A stretch of 64,000 bases of DNA from Parvularcula sp. BBD 1991-13 (GTDB lineage: Bacteria; Pseudomonadota; Alphaproteobacteria; Caulobacterales; Parvularculaceae). The stretch spans positions 1-64,000 of the forward strand of contig LYSZ01000011.1 in the NCBI GenBank assembly GCA_001657385.1, written 5' to 3'. How positions within the stretch are numbered: the stretch's first letter is position 1; each line of letters begins with the position of its first letter. Under the pieces are notes generated by a model. It was not told where the DNA came from, did not search any database, and worked only from the letters and a program-made list of their open reading frames with translations. A program made the position numbers and the translations under genes. Below, in pieces: positions 33,565-42,948 of the stretch.

Positions 33565-34178
33565 GGCGAAAACGCCATCGCCCCGGCCATGTCGACAAGG
33601 GCGCGGTCCGGACTGATTTCAGTGCGCTTGCTTACGGCGTCGAATTGCTCGGGAAAGAAGTCCCGGATCACCTGGAATGCAATGTCCACGGACTTTACCG
33701 ACGCCGACGGCGCCCCGCCGATCGACGTGAGCCAGTCATGGCGCACCAGGCCCTGCTGGATATTGGCGGCGTAATGGCCGGGAAACAGGCGCCTCTTGTT
33801 CGCGTGACACGAAAACCGGATATCGTTCAGCAGGCCGGTGTTCTTCAAAAGGAAGACACCGGAACACACCGTGTAAATCCTGGCGCCGAAAGCGACCTGC
33901 GCCTTGATAAAGTCGTCATAGGCGCCCGTGTCCGCAAGGTCGGTCGCGGCCCTGCCGCCGGGAATGATGACGGCGTCGTACGCGCCCTCGGGTTTTTCCA
34001 GGAGGGCGGGGTTGACTGCAAACCCCGCCGCCGTTTCCACGCTGTCGCTGTGGCTTATGCAGGACAGTGTATACGGAAGGCTTTGCCCGTGGCCGGCGTC
34101 GAGCTTGGAAAGGATTCCATGGACGCCGAAAAAGTCGAGTTCGTCGACGCCGGGAAAAGTAACAATGCCGATCCTCAT
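33561..34178 (-). CDS. DJ-1/PfpI-family protein (isonitrile-hydratase-like)
   Basis: A 205-residue glutamine-amidotransferase-like protein. It has the nucleophile elbow VCSGVFLL with Cys105 and the conserved acidic residue in the N-terminal PGVDELDFFGVHGIL helix. The IIPGGRAATD block and SIGGAPSASVKSVDIAF complete the subgroup that contains isonitrile hydratase and the N-domain of some AraC regulators. There is no DNA-binding domain. The reaction in this operon is unknown; hydrolysis or hydration of a C-N bond is possible. Confidence 0.85.
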   Translation of the reverse strand: MRIGIVTFPGVDELDFFGVHGILSKLDAGHGQSLPYTLSCISHSDSVETAAGFAVNPALLEKPEGAYDAVIIPGGRAATDLADTGAYDDFIKAQVAFGARIYTVCSGVFLLKNTGLLNDIRFSCHANKRRLFPGHYAANIQQGLVRHDWLTSIGGAPSASVKSVDIAFQVIRDFFPEQFDAVSKRTEISPDRALVDMAGAMAFSP

Positions 34179-34208
34179 GGACCGCCTCCGGGAGTGAAGG
34201 AATGGGTT

Positions 34209-35231
34209 CTAGCGAAGGTCGGCGAAGCTCGCGTCGATGTCCGCGTCGGCGTAGAGCGGGTGTCCGCCGGGGGGCGACTTCAACAGCCGGGCCGCGGCCG
34301 GAATAAATCCGTGCATGGCCTTTCGCCGCGCCGCCGCGCCGATGCGGATCAGGTCGATGATGACCCCGGCTGCGTTGCTGGAATCCTGCACTTTCAGTTT
34401 GAGATCGATCGAGATGGGCGTTCCGGCCCAGCCGCTGCCCTCGATATTGAGGTAGGCGACCTTGTTGTCGCGAAGATGCGGTATGAAGCCCGCGGAAGGG
34501 ATCACCTCGACATTCGAAACGTCAACGCCCTCCTGGGCGAGTGCGTTCATTTTCGATTGCTGCTTGGTTCCGCCGTGTTCTCTCAGGTTCATGAAATCGG
34601 CATTGCCGCCGAGATTGAGCTGATAGGAGCTGTCCAGCGTAATGCCCCGTTCATTCAGCAGGCCGAGGAGTTCCCGGTGAATGATCGACGTGCCGATATG
34701 ACTGGCGAGATCGTCGCCGATCAGCGGCGTTTCCTGCGCAACGAACTGTTGCATGATTTCATCGGAACGCGCGACGATCTCCGGCGTGCAGTTGACGAAA
34801 GCAACGCCGGCCCGGCAGGCGGCGAGGGCGTAAGCGGTTGCGGCCTCCTGAAGGCCGGTCGGCAGCGAATACAAAAGGACTTCCGCGCTGGAAGACTTCA
34901 GGATATCCGCGACCCTGTTGATCTCTCCCTCCTGGTCGCCACCGGGCGCGATCCCGGCGCTCACCTCCAAGGCGAACTCGCTCAAATCCTGTTGCAGGTC
35001 GGGATAGTTGTTTTTACCGGCGAAGATGGCGCGCTTCAGCGGCTGGCCGATCTTTTCCGCATCAATATCAAATGCCGCGACAACCTCCACGTGATGCGGG
35101 GTCATGCCGCCGATATCGGCCCGCTTGATGCCGACATTCCGGCCGTCGGTTTCATAAAATTTAATGCCTTGACACAGGGCGAGAATATTGTTGCCGACCC
35201 CGGCAACCGCCAGTTTAAGCTTGTTGGACAC
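34209..35231 (-). CDS. Inositol-3-phosphate synthase family protein (archaeal/actinobacterial type)
   Basis: A 340-residue NAD-dependent cyclase. The NAD motif AGVGNNILALCQGI (10-23), VVAAFDIDAEKIG, LNLGGNADFMNL (206-216), SKMNAL (226-231) and VQDSSNAAGVIIDLIR match short prokaryotic inositol-phosphate synthases, which cyclise glucose-6-phosphate. In aristeromycin biosynthesis the orthologue Ari2 makes a five-membered cyclitol phosphate from fructose-6-phosphate. The rest of this operon suggests a similarly specialised role. The GTG start at 35231 has a textbook AGGAGG nine bases upstream, suggesting high expression. Confidence 0.92.
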   Translation of the reverse strand: MSNKLKLAVAGVGNNILALCQGIKFYETDGRNVGIKRADIGGMTPHHVEVVAAFDIDAEKIGQPLKRAIFAGKNNYPDLQQDLSEFALEVSAGIAPGGDQEGEINRVADILKSSSAEVLLYSLPTGLQEAATAYALAACRAGVAFVNCTPEIVARSDEIMQQFVAQETPLIGDDLASHIGTSIIHRELLGLLNERGITLDSSYQLNLGGNADFMNLREHGGTKQQSKMNALAQEGVDVSNVEVIPSAGFIPHLRDNKVAYLNIEGSGWAGTPISIDLKLKVQDSSNAAGVIIDLIRIGAAARRKAMHGFIPAAARLLKSPPGGHPLYADADIDASFADLR

Positions 35232-35264
35232 GGTGAAATTCCTCCTAGATAATATAATCGAGGC

Positions 35265-36302
35265 TTATGAATTCCGGAAAAGCGATTTTGCCTCTTCGAT
35301 CAGTTTTTGAACTTTGTAAGCGTCTTCCAGAGTCGCATGCGCGGAAGGCTCGTCGATCGACGGGCCGCGCGCCGGTAAAATGAATTGATATGGATTAATT
35401 GAAACGTCAGTATAAAGATCCTTGACCGGACGACCTCCCTGAATATCTAGGGAAAACTTGGCCGCGGCGTTGTCGGGATTGATGTCGATCAGGATTTTCC
35501 GATTTTCTCCCGATATCGCGATGGTGATGGCGGGGTGGTTGTCCGAGGCCCTGTTGCAGCCGATCCGGGCCTTGAGGGGGCGCGCGGCTGTCTCCAGGTC
35601 GATGTCGCAACGGTCGTCCGACGTGCACGGCGCGTCGGCGCCTCGAATGTTGCGTGTTTCATGCACGATGCAAAAGGAGGCTGACGTCACCCGCCAGTCC
35701 AGCGGAAATAGAAAGCGCAGCAGGTCGAGCATGTGCGACCCGAGATCCGACAGCGCGCCCTCGCCGGGACCGCCCGTATGCCGCCAGGCCCAGTTGCTGT
35801 CGTTGTCGGTCAGGAAATTATGCTTGAATGAAATCGAGATGTCCGACCATTCCGCGGCGTCGCTGTCGCGGATCAGGGACCTCGCCCTGATCAATGCGGG
35901 ATGGAGCCGCCACTGGAAAGTGACGTGGACCTGCGCCTGGCGTTCCGTATACAGTTTGAACAGGTTTTCCGCCGATGCGGCGCTGTCGGTCAGCGGCTTT
36001 TCGCACATGACGGTGACGCCGGCCTTCATGGCTTCCGACAAAAAGGCTTCATGCGTCGCCGGCGGGGAGACGATGCTGACGACGTCGTACCGCCCGGTCC
36101 CGATTAGCGCCAGCGGCGCGTCAGTGACGTCGCAATGCTCATGCTCGCGCGCGAGTTCTTCCGCCGCTTTTTTGTTGGCGTGGTAGCCGACGGTCTTCAG
36201 GCGGAGACCGTCGGTTTCGCGTATCCAGTTCGCATGCTGACGGCCAAATCCGGCGCCAATCAGCAAGACCTCAAGGGGATCGGAACCAACCGCGTCATGC
36301 AT
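35265..36302 (-). CDS. Gfo/Idh/MocA-family oxidoreductase
   Basis: A 345-residue NAD(P)-dependent dehydrogenase. The Rossmann motif is IGAGFGRQHANWI, followed by VSPPATHEAF and CEKPLT with the family Lys. The second domain has GALSDLGSHMLDLLRF, where His is the usual catalytic or metal residue. The family acts on sugars and cyclitols such as inositol (IdhA), which agrees with the adjacent cyclase. ATG 36302 follows GGAGGC and overlaps the phosphorylase gene by eight bases. Confidence 0.92.
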   Translation of the reverse strand: MHDAVGSDPLEVLLIGAGFGRQHANWIRETDGLRLKTVGYHANKKAAEELAREHEHCDVTDAPLALIGTGRYDVVSIVSPPATHEAFLSEAMKAGVTVMCEKPLTDSAASAENLFKLYTERQAQVHVTFQWRLHPALIRARSLIRDSDAAEWSDISISFKHNFLTDNDSNWAWRHTGGPGEGALSDLGSHMLDLLRFLFPLDWRVTSASFCIVHETRNIRGADAPCTSDDRCDIDLETAARPLKARIGCNRASDNHPAITIAISGENRKILIDINPDNAAAKFSLDIQGGRPVKDLYTDVSINPYQFILPARGPSIDEPSAHATLEDAYKVQKLIEEAKSLFRNS

Positions 36303-37110
36303 GGGAAGCCTCCGCCATCATCACGTTTTCGGCGATCTGATCCATCATCACCGCCGCCGGACGCATGCCCTCCAGAACGAGTTCATGGTCCACCGGGGCG
36401 GCGCCTTCTGTTCCCTCCGCCCAGTTGCAGTTGGCGCATATAAGCGCGTACGGAATTTGCAGTTGCTGCGCGAGCGAGGCCTCGGCGCCCGCGGTCATGC
36501 CCACGACCCTGTTGCGGTAATCCGCATAAAGAAGCTTGTATGCCGAAATCTCCGCCGCCGTTTCGAAGCAGTCGCCGACCGACTGTATATAAAGACCGTG
36601 GTCAATGGTTTTCGCCGATGCGCGCGCCGCCGCGTCGATGAGAACAGCGCGTTCCCTCTTTCCGAACGGTTTGTGCATGGAAGGATGGACCTTTTTCGCC
36701 TGCTTGCCGAGGCTGTGGGGAAAGGATGAAAAGCCTCGCGCGATCTGGTCGGGGACGAGAAAAGTCAGCTCGCTGGCGAGGGGGACGGTGCGGTCGATGG
36801 CGCCGACCGAATTGAATGCGTAAATGGCGCTGACGCCCATGTGATGCATATGCAGCAGGTGCGCTTCATGGCCTTTCTGGATGATCAGTTCAGCCGGGCC
36901 GCGATCGGGCACGTCCCTTGTCGGCCCGTGGCGCGGGATGACCACAATTTCGAGATTGTTGAGCCTGCCGACTGTAAAATACAGTATGGGAACGACCTGA
37001 TCGCCGACCAGTATTTTCGTGTTTGCGTAGGATTTCGCGTCGTCAAGCGAATCGGTCAACCTGTCGGCCAGTCCGGTTCCGGCGATAATGCCTATTGCCC
37101 TGCTGGTCAC
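36295..37110 (-). CDS. Purine nucleoside/MTA phosphorylase-like protein
   Basis: A 271-residue member of the trimeric PNP/MTAP family. It contains the phosphate loop at IIAGTG, VIPRHGP with phosphate-binding Arg and His, FNSVGAI and SVGDCFETAAEI (usual GPRFETPAEI, so the GPR is lost). The base-site segment is GMTAGAEASLAQQL, then NWAEG. Phosphorylases split or form the bond between a purine and a ribose-type 1-phosphate. The changed phosphate or sugar loop hints at an unusual sugar partner. It is the first gene of the operon, with ATG 37110 behind GGGAGGA. Confidence 0.85.
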   Translation of the reverse strand: MTSRAIGIIAGTGLADRLTDSLDDAKSYANTKILVGDQVVPILYFTVGRLNNLEIVVIPRHGPTRDVPDRGPAELIIQKGHEAHLLHMHHMGVSAIYAFNSVGAIDRTVPLASELTFLVPDQIARGFSSFPHSLGKQAKKVHPSMHKPFGKRERAVLIDAAARASAKTIDHGLYIQSVGDCFETAAEISAYKLLYADYRNRVVGMTAGAEASLAQQLQIPYALICANCNWAEGTEGAAPVDHELVLEGMRPAAVMMDQIAENVMMAEASHA

Positions 37111-37467
37111 AATCGTCCTCCCGTTGGCGGGCCGGTAATGCTCGTTTTTTCTGAGCGCCCGATGGTTCTTGATTGTTCGTTCAGATGAAATGTGTGGAGT
37201 TTTCGGTCCGTTGGCGCCGCAAGTGTTCCCGGCAAGACGCCCGATCTATTTTGTCGCAATACGTCCGGCAGTCAATAAATAAAATAAAAATGCAGTAAAA
37301 AATAGAAAATGACTGTATAAATTTTGTTTTTATCAAGTATTGATTTTGCATCGAATGCGCCGGCGGATCGGCCCCGGATTCAGGCCCGCCCATGCGGGCG
37401 CGCGCCGGGCCGGAACGTCCCGCGGCGCGGCCGCCCTCGCAATCCGCGTCAGGTTTCGCTGCAAGAA
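37111..37467. other. AT-rich control region of the twelve-gene operon
   Basis: This 357-base gap contains an AT-rich core (37270-37345), unusual in this genome, which makes it the obvious place for promoter and regulatory sites of the minus-strand operon. The half near the MarR gene is GC-rich and holds no gene. No repeat or RNA structure stood out. Confidence 0.5.
37247..37275 (-). promoter_or_regulatory. Possible promoter of the twelve-gene operon
   Basis: On the minus strand TTGACT (37270-37275) is followed after 17 bases by AAAATA (37247-37252). The -35 is good and the -10 is weak. It would give a leader of about 130 nt before the phosphorylase gene. A second TTGATA lies about 65 bases upstream at roughly 37332-37337. 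Confidence 0.3.
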
Positions 37468-37944
37468 TTACGGTGATTTTTTTTCGAGCGCGCCGTCGCG
37501 CACATGGTCGTTGAGGCGCCTGAGAAGGTCGCTTAGGACGGACCAGTCCTCATCGGTCAGGCACGCGCGAAGGCGCTTTTCAACGCCGCGAACCTCGCCC
37601 GCCATCGCTGCGTATCGGCGCATGCCTTTCGCCGTCAGATAAAGGTGGCCGACGCGACCGTCCTCCTGGGAGGCTTTGCGGCTTAACAGCTTCATGTCGA
37701 TCAGGCTTTTCACCGCGCGGCTGACAATGCCCTTGTCCATGGGCGTGACGGCGACGACATCGTTGGCCGTGCGCCCCGGCGCTTCGCCGACCGCGGCGAG
37801 CACTCTCCAGTGGGAGAGGTTGAGGCCGTCATGGTCCCTGGCGATGGCCGCGGTGCGCCGGGCGATCCGGTCGGCGAGCAGGGAAATCTGATAGGGCGGA
37901 AAGGTTTCCAGCCGAATGACGTCGATTTCCGGTTTGACATTCAT
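37468..37944 (-). CDS. MarR-family transcriptional regulator
   Basis: A 158-residue winged-helix repressor. The recognition region is NDVVAVTPMDKGIVSRAVKSL, followed by the wing SRKASQEDGRVGHLYLTAKG and dimerisation helices at both ends. ATG 37944 is preferred to the longer frame. It is divergent from the 4-hydroxyphenylpyruvate dioxygenase gene with palindromes between them, so it probably controls tyrosine degradation, perhaps by sensing an aromatic acid. It could also act on the operon at 37110 downstream of it. Confidence 0.92.
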   Translation of the reverse strand: MNVKPEIDVIRLETFPPYQISLLADRIARRTAAIARDHDGLNLSHWRVLAAVGEAPGRTANDVVAVTPMDKGIVSRAVKSLIDMKLLSRKASQEDGRVGHLYLTAKGMRRYAAMAGEVRGVEKRLRACLTDEDWSVLSDLLRRLNDHVRDGALEKKSP

Positions 37945-37960
37945 GATCCACGCCCATAAA

Positions 37961-37981
37961 GTTGTAATTGCAACAAGTTGC
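37961..37981. promoter_or_regulatory. Overlapping inverted repeats, likely MarR operator
   Basis: Two overlapping inverted repeats lie in the gap between the divergent MarR and HPPD genes. GTTG-TAATTG-CAAC (37961-37974) and GCAAC-AA-GTTGC (37970-37981) share the half-site CAAC. They are 17 bases upstream of the marR start codon, a position suited to autorepression. Confidence 0.5.
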
Positions 37982-38177
37982 GTTAAAGACAAGATTGGCG
38001 CGAACCGCGCCGCCGATCAAGTCCCGGTCCGGACTCTGGTCGAACCTCCGGCCCCGCTAGCGGGCGACGCGGTTGGGGGGCTGCTGCGGCGGCGAGATGA
38101 AAAGACGCGCTGATAAAGACGCAGCGAAACAGACGGCAAAAGACACGACGCAGCGCGGCAGCGCAAAGGAGGCGAGG

Positions 38178-39266
38178 ATGGCTGACTTGTTTGACAACCC
38201 GATGGGACTGGACGGCTTCGAGTTCGTGGAGTTCGCCGCGCCGGAACGCGGCATGCTGGAAAGCGTGTTTGAGAAAATCGGATTCGCCCATGTCGCCCGC
38301 CATCGCTCCAAGGATGTCGATCTGTGGCGCCAGGGGGACGTCAATTTCATCATCAATTACGAGCCCAAGTCACATGCTTTCTATTATGCGCAGGAGCACG
38401 GACCGTCCGCCTGCGGCATGGCGTTTCGCGTGCGCGACGCCAAAAAGGCCTACGCCATGGCGATCGAGAACGGCGCGCAGCCGATGGAGACGCCGACCGG
38501 CCCGATGGAGCTGCGCCTGCCCGCGATCAAAGGCATTGGCGGCGCCCTGTTGTACCTCATCGACCGTTATGAAGAAGGCGCGTCGATCTACGACATCGAT
38601 TTTGAGTATCTGGAAGGCGTCGACCGCCATCCGGAGGGGTGCGGTTTCAAGGTAATCGACCACCTCACGCACAATGTGTACCGCGGCCGGATGGATTACT
38701 GGGCCGACTATTACGAGCGTCTCTTCAACTTCCGCGAAATCCGGTATTTCGATATCAAGGGCGAGTACACCGGGCTGTTGTCCCGCGCGATGACGGCGCC
38801 TGACGGAAAGATCCGCATCCCCCTTAACGAGGAGGGCGCCGGCGGCAAGGGCCAGATCGAGGAATTCCTGATGCAGTATAACGGCGAGGGCATTCAGCAC
38901 ATCGCCTTTTCCTGCGACGACCTCATCGCCTGCTGGGACCGGCTGAAGGAGCGCGGCGTTCCTTTCATGACGGCGCCGCCGGACACCTATTACGCGATGC
39001 TCGAAGAACGCCTGCCGGGCCATGGCGAGCCTGTCGCGGAGCTGCAACAGCGCGGCATTCTCCTGGACGGTTCGACGGAAGACGGCGATCCGCGGCTGTT
39101 GCTGCAGATTTTTTCCGAAACCCTGGTGGGGCCGATCTTTTTCGAGTTTATCCAGCGCAAGAAAGACGACGGCTTCGGCGAGGGCAACTTCAAGGCGCTG
39201 TTCGAATCGATCGAACGCGATCAGCTCGCCCGCGGCGTTTTCAGCGAAGACGCGGCGAAAGCGTAA
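38178..39266 (+). CDS. hppD: 4-hydroxyphenylpyruvate dioxygenase
   Basis: A 362-residue Fe(II) dioxygenase that turns 4-hydroxyphenylpyruvate into homogentisate in tyrosine breakdown. The metal ligands are His162 (IDHLTH), His241 (GIQHIAF) and Glu323 (FFEFIQRK), within one residue of the positions in the Pseudomonas enzyme. Two VOC domains cover the protein. ATG 38178 follows AAGGAGGCGAGG; the frame extends upstream but has no family support there. It is followed by a VOC gene in the same operon; homogentisate dioxygenase is not in the window. Confidence 0.97.
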   Translation: MADLFDNPMGLDGFEFVEFAAPERGMLESVFEKIGFAHVARHRSKDVDLWRQGDVNFIINYEPKSHAFYYAQEHGPSACGMAFRVRDAKKAYAMAIENGAQPMETPTGPMELRLPAIKGIGGALLYLIDRYEEGASIYDIDFEYLEGVDRHPEGCGFKVIDHLTHNVYRGRMDYWADYYERLFNFREIRYFDIKGEYTGLLSRAMTAPDGKIRIPLNEEGAGGKGQIEEFLMQYNGEGIQHIAFSCDDLIACWDRLKERGVPFMTAPPDTYYAMLEERLPGHGEPVAELQQRGILLDGSTEDGDPRLLLQIFSETLVGPIFFEFIQRKKDDGFGEGNFKALFESIERDQLARGVFSEDAAKA

Positions 39267-39280
39267 GGGAGGCCGGGCCG

Positions 39281-39814
39281 ATGACGGTCAAGATAAAGCG
39301 CATCCACCACGTCGCCTATCGCTGCAAGGACGCCAAGGAGACGGTCGAGTTCTACCAGCGCGTTCTCAACATGGATTTTCAGCTTGCGATCGCTGAAAAC
39401 GAAGTGCCGTCGACGAAAGACCCCGATCCTTACATGCATGTCTTTCTCGACGCCGGCATGGGCAACGTGCTGGCGTTCTTCGAATTGCCGACGCGCGAGC
39501 CCATGGATCGCGACCGCAACACGCCGGAATGGGTTCAGCACATCGCCTTTGAGGTGGAGGATGTCGACGCGCTGACGGCGGCCAAGCAACGGGTGGAGGC
39601 CGAGGGGCTCGACGTTGTCGGGCCGACCAATCACGGCATCTTCAAGTCGATCTATTTTTTCGATCCGAACGGCCACCGCATCGAACTCGCTGCCAATACG
39701 GGCGCCCCGGAACAGTTAGAACGGCTTCGCGAAGCGGCTCCGGCCATGCTCGAAGAGTGGTCGCGCACAAGGCGCGCGCCGCGCCATGCGGCGTGGCTGC
39801 ACGAGGACGCCTGA
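39281..39814 (+). CDS. VOC-family (glyoxalase/dioxygenase fold) protein
   Basis: A 177-residue single-chain protein with two VOC beta-alpha repeats: IHHVAYRCKDAKETVEFYQ, and EWVQHIAFEVEDVDALTAAKQ with FFDPNGHRIELA. Probable metal ligands are His in IHHVAY, Glu in FFELP, His in QHIAF and Glu in RIELA. It lies 14 bases after hppD, so it likely acts in the same aromatic pathway, for example as a maleylpyruvate- or glyoxalase-type enzyme. The exact substrate is unknown. Confidence 0.85.
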   Translation: MTVKIKRIHHVAYRCKDAKETVEFYQRVLNMDFQLAIAENEVPSTKDPDPYMHVFLDAGMGNVLAFFELPTREPMDRDRNTPEWVQHIAFEVEDVDALTAAKQRVEAEGLDVVGPTNHGIFKSIYFFDPNGHRIELAANTGAPEQLERLREAAPAMLEEWSRTRRAPRHAAWLHEDA

Positions 39815-39856
39815 GATCCGCGCGCGGGCGCCGTCGGCTGAACGTCAGACCGCGGG

Positions 39857-40684
39857 TCAGGCAAGCCGGTCGAGGGCGTCGAGGAGCGCCCCCGCGACCC
39901 GCGCCGGCGCCTCCAGTTGCGGCAGGTGCCCCAGCCCGTCCAGCGTAACGAAATCATCCGTTCCGATCCGGTCCTTCAGGGCCAGGCCGCGCTCGAGCGG
40001 AATCCACGGATCGCACTCTCCCCAGAGGATCGCTGCGGGACAGCGGATGTCGCCGAGCATAGGTTCGACTTCAGCCGTATACCGCTCATCGGCCTGCGCG
40101 AACTGGCGGTAGAAACTGACGCGGCCCGCATCGGAAAGCCAGGGGTCGACAAGCGCTTCCAGGTCGTCTTCGGGCAGCTCATTAACGAGGGCGCCGCGGA
40201 TATAGGCGCGCACGACCGCCTCGTGAATATGCGGCGGCAGGCCGGCGAAGGCGTCCACATGCCGTCCCACATGGTCGAAGAAGTCCGATCCCCACGGGCG
40301 CAGGGCGACGACGTTCATCAGCACGTACCGGGAGAAGTCGAGGCCGCCGAGCAGATGCGCGCGCAGGGTCGCCGCGCCGCCGAAATCATGCGCGACGACG
40401 GCCGGCCGGTCGAGGCCCCAATGGGCCGCCATTTCCAGGAACACCTCCCCTTGCACGTCGAGCGACGTCGCCTGCGCCGGGTCCATGGACGAGCGGCCGT
40501 AGCCGGGCATGTCGTACCAGTGGACCGTGTAGCGTTTGGCAAGCTCGGGGACGACGCGCCGCCAGGCGTAGGATGACCAGGGCCAGCCATGCGCGAGCAC
40601 GAGGTCGGGGCCGCGTCCGACCGACCCGGCGGCGACGCGCCCGGCCGATGTCTCCGCCATCGATGTCAACGCCCATGATGTCAT
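39857..40684 (-). CDS. Alpha/beta hydrolase with Asp nucleophile (dehalogenase/epoxide hydrolase-like)
   Basis: A 275-residue alpha/beta hydrolase. The oxyanion motif is HGWPWSSYAWRRV and the nucleophile elbow is VAHDFGG with Asp100 instead of Ser, as in haloalkane or haloacetate dehalogenases and epoxide hydrolases. The acid is near WGECDPWIP and the His is in LGHLPQLEAP. A cap domain covers about residues 125-205. ATG 40684 follows GGGAGGCGAA. It is convergent with the VOC gene. Confidence 0.9.
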   Translation of the reverse strand: MTSWALTSMAETSAGRVAAGSVGRGPDLVLAHGWPWSSYAWRRVVPELAKRYTVHWYDMPGYGRSSMDPAQATSLDVQGEVFLEMAAHWGLDRPAVVAHDFGGAATLRAHLLGGLDFSRYVLMNVVALRPWGSDFFDHVGRHVDAFAGLPPHIHEAVVRAYIRGALVNELPEDDLEALVDPWLSDAGRVSFYRQFAQADERYTAEVEPMLGDIRCPAAILWGECDPWIPLERGLALKDRIGTDDFVTLDGLGHLPQLEAPARVAGALLDALDRLA

Positions 40685-40804
40685 CCGTTCGCCTCCCATG
40701 GTTCCTGCGCCATTGTCGTTTCACCATCGATCCGCCGCGCCCGGTTGCGGTTCCGCCCAGCCTGACGCGTCTTGCGCGCCTGCCGGTCTTTTGCCGCCGG
40801 CGCG

Positions 40805-41287
40805 TCAGTCCGTCAGCCGGCCGATCGCGCCCACATCCAGCACCGGCGCGGCGTCCAGCGCCTCGGCGTCGAGCAGGGCCGCAGTGCGCTCCAGCGCCGC
40901 CACGAGAAACGACTGCTCCCAGCTTTCGAGCTTGCCGAAGCCGTTTTCGAAGCGCGCCTGCAGGCTGTCCGGCGCATCGCGCAGGGTCGCCGCGCCGTCT
41001 CCCGTCAGTTCGACGCAGACCCGGCGCTTGTCGGTCTCGTCGCGGCGGCGGCGGGCAAGGCCGCGCTGTTCGAGCTTGTCGATCAGGGCGGTAACCGTCG
41101 CCTGGCTCAGCGAGACTTCTTTCGCCAGAAAGCTCGGCGTGGCGCCCGGAACATTGGTGATGATCTGCATCAGGATCAGCTGCGACGGCGTCAGGCCGCA
41201 CTGTTTCGCGAGGGCGCGCGAGCTTAGCTCCGTTGCGCGGAGGATTTGCCGCAGCGCGATCAGCGCAGGTTCCAGGCGTTCGGTCAT
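40805..41287 (-). CDS. MarR-family transcriptional regulator
   Basis: A 160-residue winged-helix regulator. The HTH is FLAKEVSLSQATVTALIDKLEQRGL and the wing is RRRRDETDKRRVCVELTGDG; the N-terminal helix pair contains LTPSQLILMQII. The ATG is at 41287. It lies 50 bases after the BCCT transporter stop on the same strand, in keeping with osmolyte or choline-linked regulation, as seen for BetI/OpcR-type arrangements, although the family here is MarR. Confidence 0.93.
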   Translation of the reverse strand: MTERLEPALIALRQILRATELSSRALAKQCGLTPSQLILMQIITNVPGATPSFLAKEVSLSQATVTALIDKLEQRGLARRRRDETDKRRVCVELTGDGAATLRDAPDSLQARFENGFGKLESWEQSFLVAALERTAALLDAEALDAAPVLDVGAIGRLTD

Positions 41288-41337
41288 GTCACGGCCAGCC
41301 CGAGGTTGTGAGAGCCATAGCGGTTGAACGGGGTCCG

Positions 41338-42944
<1,607 letters not shown>

Positions 42945-42948
<4 letters not shown>

